Below the pieces are notes generated by a model. The model was not told the origin of the DNA, made no database searches, and was given only the letters and a program-made list of their open reading frames with translations. The position numbers were made by a program, and so were the translations under genes. 41,936 bases of DNA from Pseudomonas sp. LS-2 (GTDB lineage: Bacteria; Pseudomonadota; Gammaproteobacteria; Pseudomonadales; Pseudomonadaceae), in assembly GCF_003605735.1 (NCBI RefSeq), contig NZ_QXTJ01000039.1, positions 715,326 through 757,261 on the forward strand, read 5' to 3'. The number at the start of each line of letters is the position of its first letter. The first letter of the stretch is position 1. This document shows positions 39,230 to 41,936 of this stretch, piece by piece.

Positions 39230-39956
39230 GGGGCTTCTCCTTCTTGTTGTTCTTGGCATTTCGCGGCTGGCTGAAGCTCAAATACAGATATAGCCCGACC
39301 AATGCTGTGGCCATGGCGAACCATTGCACGGCATAGCCCAGATGCTTTTCGGGTCCCATGGCAACAACTGGCCAGTCGGTGCGATAGGCCGCCGACCCTG
39401 TATCCAGGCGCAACTCATGGGCAAAGCCTTCGCGGTTCAATTCAGGCCAGACCTTGGCCGGATTGATCGCCGTGACCAGTTTCGGCCAGGTACCGCTCTG
39501 CGCATCAGGGTGCAACTGGAAGGTCGCGCCGGGCGAGACATAAACCCAGGCGTCCAGATTCAACGACTGCGCGGGCGTGTCGAACACGGGTGGCGTACGC
39601 CGGTCCGGCCATGGCAGCCAGCCACGATTGACCATCAGCCATAAACCGCTCGCCTGATCATGAAAGGGCTGGATCAGCTCGACACCGGCCTTACCCTCCC
39701 GGGTGCTGTTGTCCAGCAACAGGCTGTGCTCGGCGTCGAAACTGCCGCGCAATTGCACTCGACGATAGGCCAGGTCGGAGGTGGCTGGCAGCAACTCGGC
39801 AGTCATCGGCGGCGCAGCGCGGCGCTCGGCGTAATGGGCGAGCATGACGCGCTTTTCTTCGCCACGCCCCAGTTGCCAACAGCCCAGCGAGATCAGCACT
39901 GGCAGCAGCGCCAAGACCACGAGGGTGGGCGCAATGCCGGGCCGGAAAGGCTTCAT
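39195..39956 (-). CDS. SURF1-family cytochrome oxidase assembly protein
   Basis: A 253-residue protein with the SURF1 layout: an N-terminal membrane helix (about 8-28, PTLVVLALLPVLISLGCWQLGR), a periplasmic domain, and a second helix near the C-terminus (YAVQWFAMATALVGLYLYLSF). Signatures are LGCWQLGRGEEK at the front, VMVNRGW-type LMVNRGWLPWPD in the middle, and GPEKHLGYAVQWFAMA at the end. Bacterial SURF1 helps insert haem A into oxidase subunit I. The ATG at 39956 is preceded directly by an in-frame GTG. Its 3' end overlaps the Sco-like gene by 35 bases. Confidence 0.92.
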   Translation of the reverse strand: MKPFRPGIAPTLVVLALLPVLISLGCWQLGRGEEKRVMLAHYAERRAAPPMTAELLPATSDLAYRRVQLRGSFDAEHSLLLDNSTREGKAGVELIQPFHDQASGLWLMVNRGWLPWPDRRTPPVFDTPAQSLNLDAWVYVSPGATFQLHPDAQSGTWPKLVTAINPAKVWPELNREGFAHELRLDTGSAAYRTDWPVVAMGPEKHLGYAVQWFAMATALVGLYLYLSFSQPRNAKNNKKEKPHGNSDESSQHV

Positions 39957-40027
39957 CACGCCCTGCGCGCCTGCTGACGAGCCACACCTATACTCTCTTG
40001 CATAGCGTTCGCTCCCGGAGTTACCCG

Positions 40028-40231
40028 ATGCTCAAAGCGGCCATTGTTTTTATGCTCATCGCCACGGTGGTCAGCCTGTTCAGCGGCCTGTTCTTTCTGG
40101 TCAAGGACGATGCGTCGTCCACCCGGCTGGTGAAAGCCCTCACTGTGCGCGTGACCTGCGCCGCCATCACCCTGGCGTTGATTGCCTATGGGTATTTCAG
40201 TGGGCAGTTGGTCTATCACACGCCTTGGTGA
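40028..40231 (+). CDS. Twin-transmembrane protein, DUF2909 family (67 aa)
   Basis: A 67-residue protein with two membrane helices (about 5-24 and 42-62) joined by a short charged turn, FLVKDDASSTRLVKALTVR. This layout matches the DUF2909 twin-transmembrane proteins found beside SURF1 in pseudomonads. It starts MLKAAIVFML with GGAG 8-11 bases upstream. It is the only plus-strand gene inside the oxidase cluster, divergent from SURF1 and convergent to coxC. Function unknown. Confidence 0.85.
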   Translation: MLKAAIVFMLIATVVSLFSGLFFLVKDDASSTRLVKALTVRVTCAAITLALIAYGYFSGQLVYHTPW

Positions 40232-40264
40232 GACCGCCGACCTTCTCACTGTCGAAGCTTTACC

Positions 40265-40355
40265 CTGTAGGAGCGCGCTTGCCCGGGATTGCGTAGGGTC
40301 AGCTGACAACTCTTTACCTGATCCACCGCGATCGCGGGCAAGCGCGCTCCTACAG
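40265..40355. repeat. REP inverted repeat with perfect 21-bp arms
   Basis: The arms 40265-40285 and 40335-40355 are exact reverse complements (core GTAGGAGCGCGCTTGCCC). It lies between the convergent DUF2909 and coxC genes. Confidence 0.9.
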
Positions 40356-40382
40356 CTCTGCGTGAAGGCAACGTTCCGGCGA

Positions 40383-41267
40383 TCACAAGACGTACACAAA
40401 AACGAACAACCCCACCCACACCACGTCCACGAAGTGCCAGTACCAGCTTGCCGCCTCGAATCCGAACTGATGCTCGGCGTCGAAATGTCCGCGCAAAATC
40501 CGCATCAGCATCACAAACAGAATGATCGTGCCGATGGTGACGTGAGCCCCGTGAAATCCCGTCAGCATGAAGAACGTCGCGCCATAGATGCCCGAGCCCA
40601 GAGTCAGCCCCAGCTCGGTGTAAGCCTCGTGGTATTCCAGAGCTTGCAAGGCCAGAAACGCGAGGCCCAACAAAATCGTCAGGCCCAGCCACAGCTTCAG
40701 CGCACCGCGATGGCCTTTCTTCAGAGCGTGGTGAGCGATGGTCACTGTGACGCTGGAACTGACCAGCAGCACCGTATTAATCAACGGCAGGTGCCAGGGG
40801 TCGATGATTTCCCTTGGGGGCGGAAACATCTTCGGATCGGGCGTCTGCAGCAACGGCCAGGCGTACTGAAAGTTCGGCCACAACATGTGTGCGATGCCTT
40901 TCGGGCCTTCGCCGCCCAGCGCAGGGCCCGCGACAGTGCGCACGTAGAACAGAGCACCGAAAAAAGCCACGAAGAACATCACTTCCGAAAAAATGAACCA
41001 GCTCATGCCCCAGCGGAAAGAGCGATCCATCTGCGCGCTGTACAACCCCGCACGACCTTCCTTGATCACCGTCCCGAACCAGCCGAACATGATGTAGGCG
41101 ACGATCAGTCCTCCAATCGCAAAGAAGATCGGTCCGTGAGACTCACGCCCTGCCTTCATGTCGATGAACCAGGTGCCAAGGCCGTACATGGTGATGAACA
41201 TGCCGACCGTGGCGATGATCGGCCATTTGCTCTGCGCCGGGACGTAGTAATGCTCATGCGTTGCCAT
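40383..41267 (-). CDS. coxC: Cytochrome c oxidase subunit III
   Basis: Subunit III of the aa3-type oxidase, 294 residues with seven membrane helices. Signatures: RWGMSWFIFSEVMFFVAFFGALFYVR (conserved Glu in the SE motif), the ALEYHEAY loop, and the closing GFHGAHVTIG and WYWHFVDVVWVGLFVFVY. GAGGAG lies 9 bases before the start. It follows ctaG by 27 bases on the same strand. Confidence 0.96.
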   Translation of the reverse strand: MATHEHYYVPAQSKWPIIATVGMFITMYGLGTWFIDMKAGRESHGPIFFAIGGLIVAYIMFGWFGTVIKEGRAGLYSAQMDRSFRWGMSWFIFSEVMFFVAFFGALFYVRTVAGPALGGEGPKGIAHMLWPNFQYAWPLLQTPDPKMFPPPREIIDPWHLPLINTVLLVSSSVTVTIAHHALKKGHRGALKLWLGLTILLGLAFLALQALEYHEAYTELGLTLGSGIYGATFFMLTGFHGAHVTIGTIILFVMLMRILRGHFDAEHQFGFEAASWYWHFVDVVWVGLFVFVYVL

Positions 41268-41294
41268 CTTCTGAATCTCCTCGACCTTAGCGGT

Positions 41295-41858
41295 CTAGCC
41301 ACCCGTTGCCGCGACAGGGCGCGCGACGGGAGGCATGCGAGCGGTGATATCGAACAGCGTGTAAGCCAGGGTCAGGTGTTTCACATCCTTGGGCAGGTCG
41401 CGATCAACGATGAAGCGCACCGGCATTTCTATGCGCTCGCCCGGTTGCAGCATTTGCTGGGTGAAGCAGAAGCATTCGGTCTTGTGGAAATACACCGCAG
41501 CGGTGCTCGGTGAAATGCTCGGGATCGCCTGCGCTGTCATTGGCTTGTCGGTCGGGTTCTGCGCCACGAAAAGCATTTCGCTGACCGCACCGGGGTGGAC
41601 CGTGATCTCTTCAGCCTTGGGAAAAAAACCCCAGCTCATATCGGCATTGTTGGTGGCGAGGAACTGCACACGCACCTGGCGGCTGTCATCGACCTGCTGG
41701 GTCTGCGTGTATTGATCGCCAGTCTTGCCGTTGATGCCCAGCGCCTTGCACATCACGTCGTACAGCGGCACCAGCGCGAATCCGAAGGCAAACATCGCCA
41801 CCACCAATATCAGCAGGCGGGTGACCAGTCGCTTGTTCGGGCGCAAGGTGTCGCTCAT
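41295..41858 (-). CDS. ctaG: Cytochrome c oxidase assembly protein CtaG/Cox11
   Basis: Copper chaperone for the CuB site of subunit I. It has 187 residues from MSDTLRPNKR; the frame is open further upstream into the coxA end, but this start fits the family length. An N-terminal membrane helix (about 12-32) precedes an immunoglobulin-like periplasmic domain with the copper motif C-F-C-F in KTECFCFTQQ and the conserved MSWGFFP stretch. It lies 14 bases after the coxA stop. Confidence 0.95.
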   Translation of the reverse strand: MSDTLRPNKRLVTRLLILVVAMFAFGFALVPLYDVMCKALGINGKTGDQYTQTQQVDDSRQVRVQFLATNNADMSWGFFPKAEEITVHPGAVSEMLFVAQNPTDKPMTAQAIPSISPSTAAVYFHKTECFCFTQQMLQPGERIEMPVRFIVDRDLPKDVKHLTLAYTLFDITARMPPVARPVAATGG

Positions 41859-41872
41859 TGCATTTGGCTCAT

Positions 41873-41936
41873 TTACTTCACTTCCGGTGGCGTGACGAAG
41901 GTGTGATACGGTGCCGGCGAAGGCACGGTCCACTCC
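41873..41936 (-). CDS. coxA: Cytochrome c oxidase subunit I, C-terminal 20 codons (partial)
   Basis: The last 20 codons before a TAA read EWTVPSPAPYHTFVTPPEVK. This is the typical C-terminus of CtaD/CoxA of pseudomonads (EWTVPSPAPYHTF), and it lies directly upstream of ctaG as expected. The rest of the gene is outside the window. Confidence 0.85.
   Translation of the reverse strand, partial: EWTVPSPAPYHTFVTPPEVK

Noticed and set aside
9519..40355. Spaced repeats as a CRISPR array
   Set aside because: The copies are palindromic REP elements scattered singly between genes, with no regular spacers and no cas genes.

Overview
The window is a GC-rich chromosomal segment of a Pseudomonas species, most likely of the fluorescens/syringae lineage. 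The evidence is the adjacent algB-kinB pair with Pseudomonas-specific residue numbering (AlgB D59; KinB H385 and P390), the gene run cytochrome c4 / engB / polA / DUF2782 / thrB / znuA-zur-znuC-znuB, and several copies of the palindromic REP elements typical of this genus. As I recall the P. aeruginosa PAO1 map, about 10.5-35.7 kb matches the chromosome end before oriC (algB to metQ) and 35.8-41.9 kb matches the start of the chromosome (the cytochrome c oxidase assembly genes). I see no phage, insertion sequence, CRISPR array, tRNA or rRNA. This is core genome with small accessory islands.

Layout. (1) 0-4.8 kb: a DUF2914 membrane protein, then an overlapping four-gene lipid-transport operon (STAS-fused MlaE permease, MlaF ATPase, MCE protein, PqiC-type lipoprotein). 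(2) 4.7-7.5 kb, minus strand: a fused SpmA/SpmB-like membrane protein and a glutamate/dicarboxylate symporter. (3) 7.5-8.3 kb: a largely gene-free stretch holding a possible pair of overlapping tiny ORFs. (4) 8.3-10.5 kb, minus strand: envelope-stress genes (Ivy-type lysozyme inhibitor, DUF1328 peptide, a 95-aa protein, a three-BON-domain periplasmic protein). (5) 10.7-18.7 kb: algB-kinB, an EAL phosphodiesterase, an AmpDh2-like amidase and a GGDEF cyclase. (6) 18.7-22.3 kb: an EEP-family protein, dsbA, cytochrome c4, engB, and an ErsA-type sRNA. (7) 22.3-30.4 kb: polA, DUF2782, thrB, the zinc-uptake locus with its regulator zur, and a lipoprotein. (8) 30.6-35.7 kb: katE and metNIQ. (9) 35.8-41.9 kb: haem O/haem A synthesis and cytochrome c oxidase assembly (sco, cyoE, ctaA, a Sco-like protein, SURF1, coxC, ctaG, and the last codons of coxA).

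The strongest theme is envelope stress and alginate control. Besides algB and kinB, AlgU (sigma-22)-type promoters can be read directly upstream of dsbA (GAACTC-N16-TCCAA) and of the sRNA between polA and engB (GAACTT-N17-TCAGA). A weaker one lies before the BON-domain gene. The sRNA has a 5' hairpin starting at the predicted transcription start and a strong intrinsic terminator about 127 nt later, matching ErsA in size and locus.

The most unexpected observation is that DNA polymerase I, intact in length and in its polymerase and 5'-nuclease motifs, has lost the acidic residues needed for 3'-5' proofreading. Other points worth following are a divergent CxxxC Sco-like protein in the oxidase cluster, a His-rich tail on ZnuC, a possible pair of coupled microproteins at 7.7-7.9 kb, and two near-identical repeat blocks placed just beyond the stop codons of polA and ctaA.
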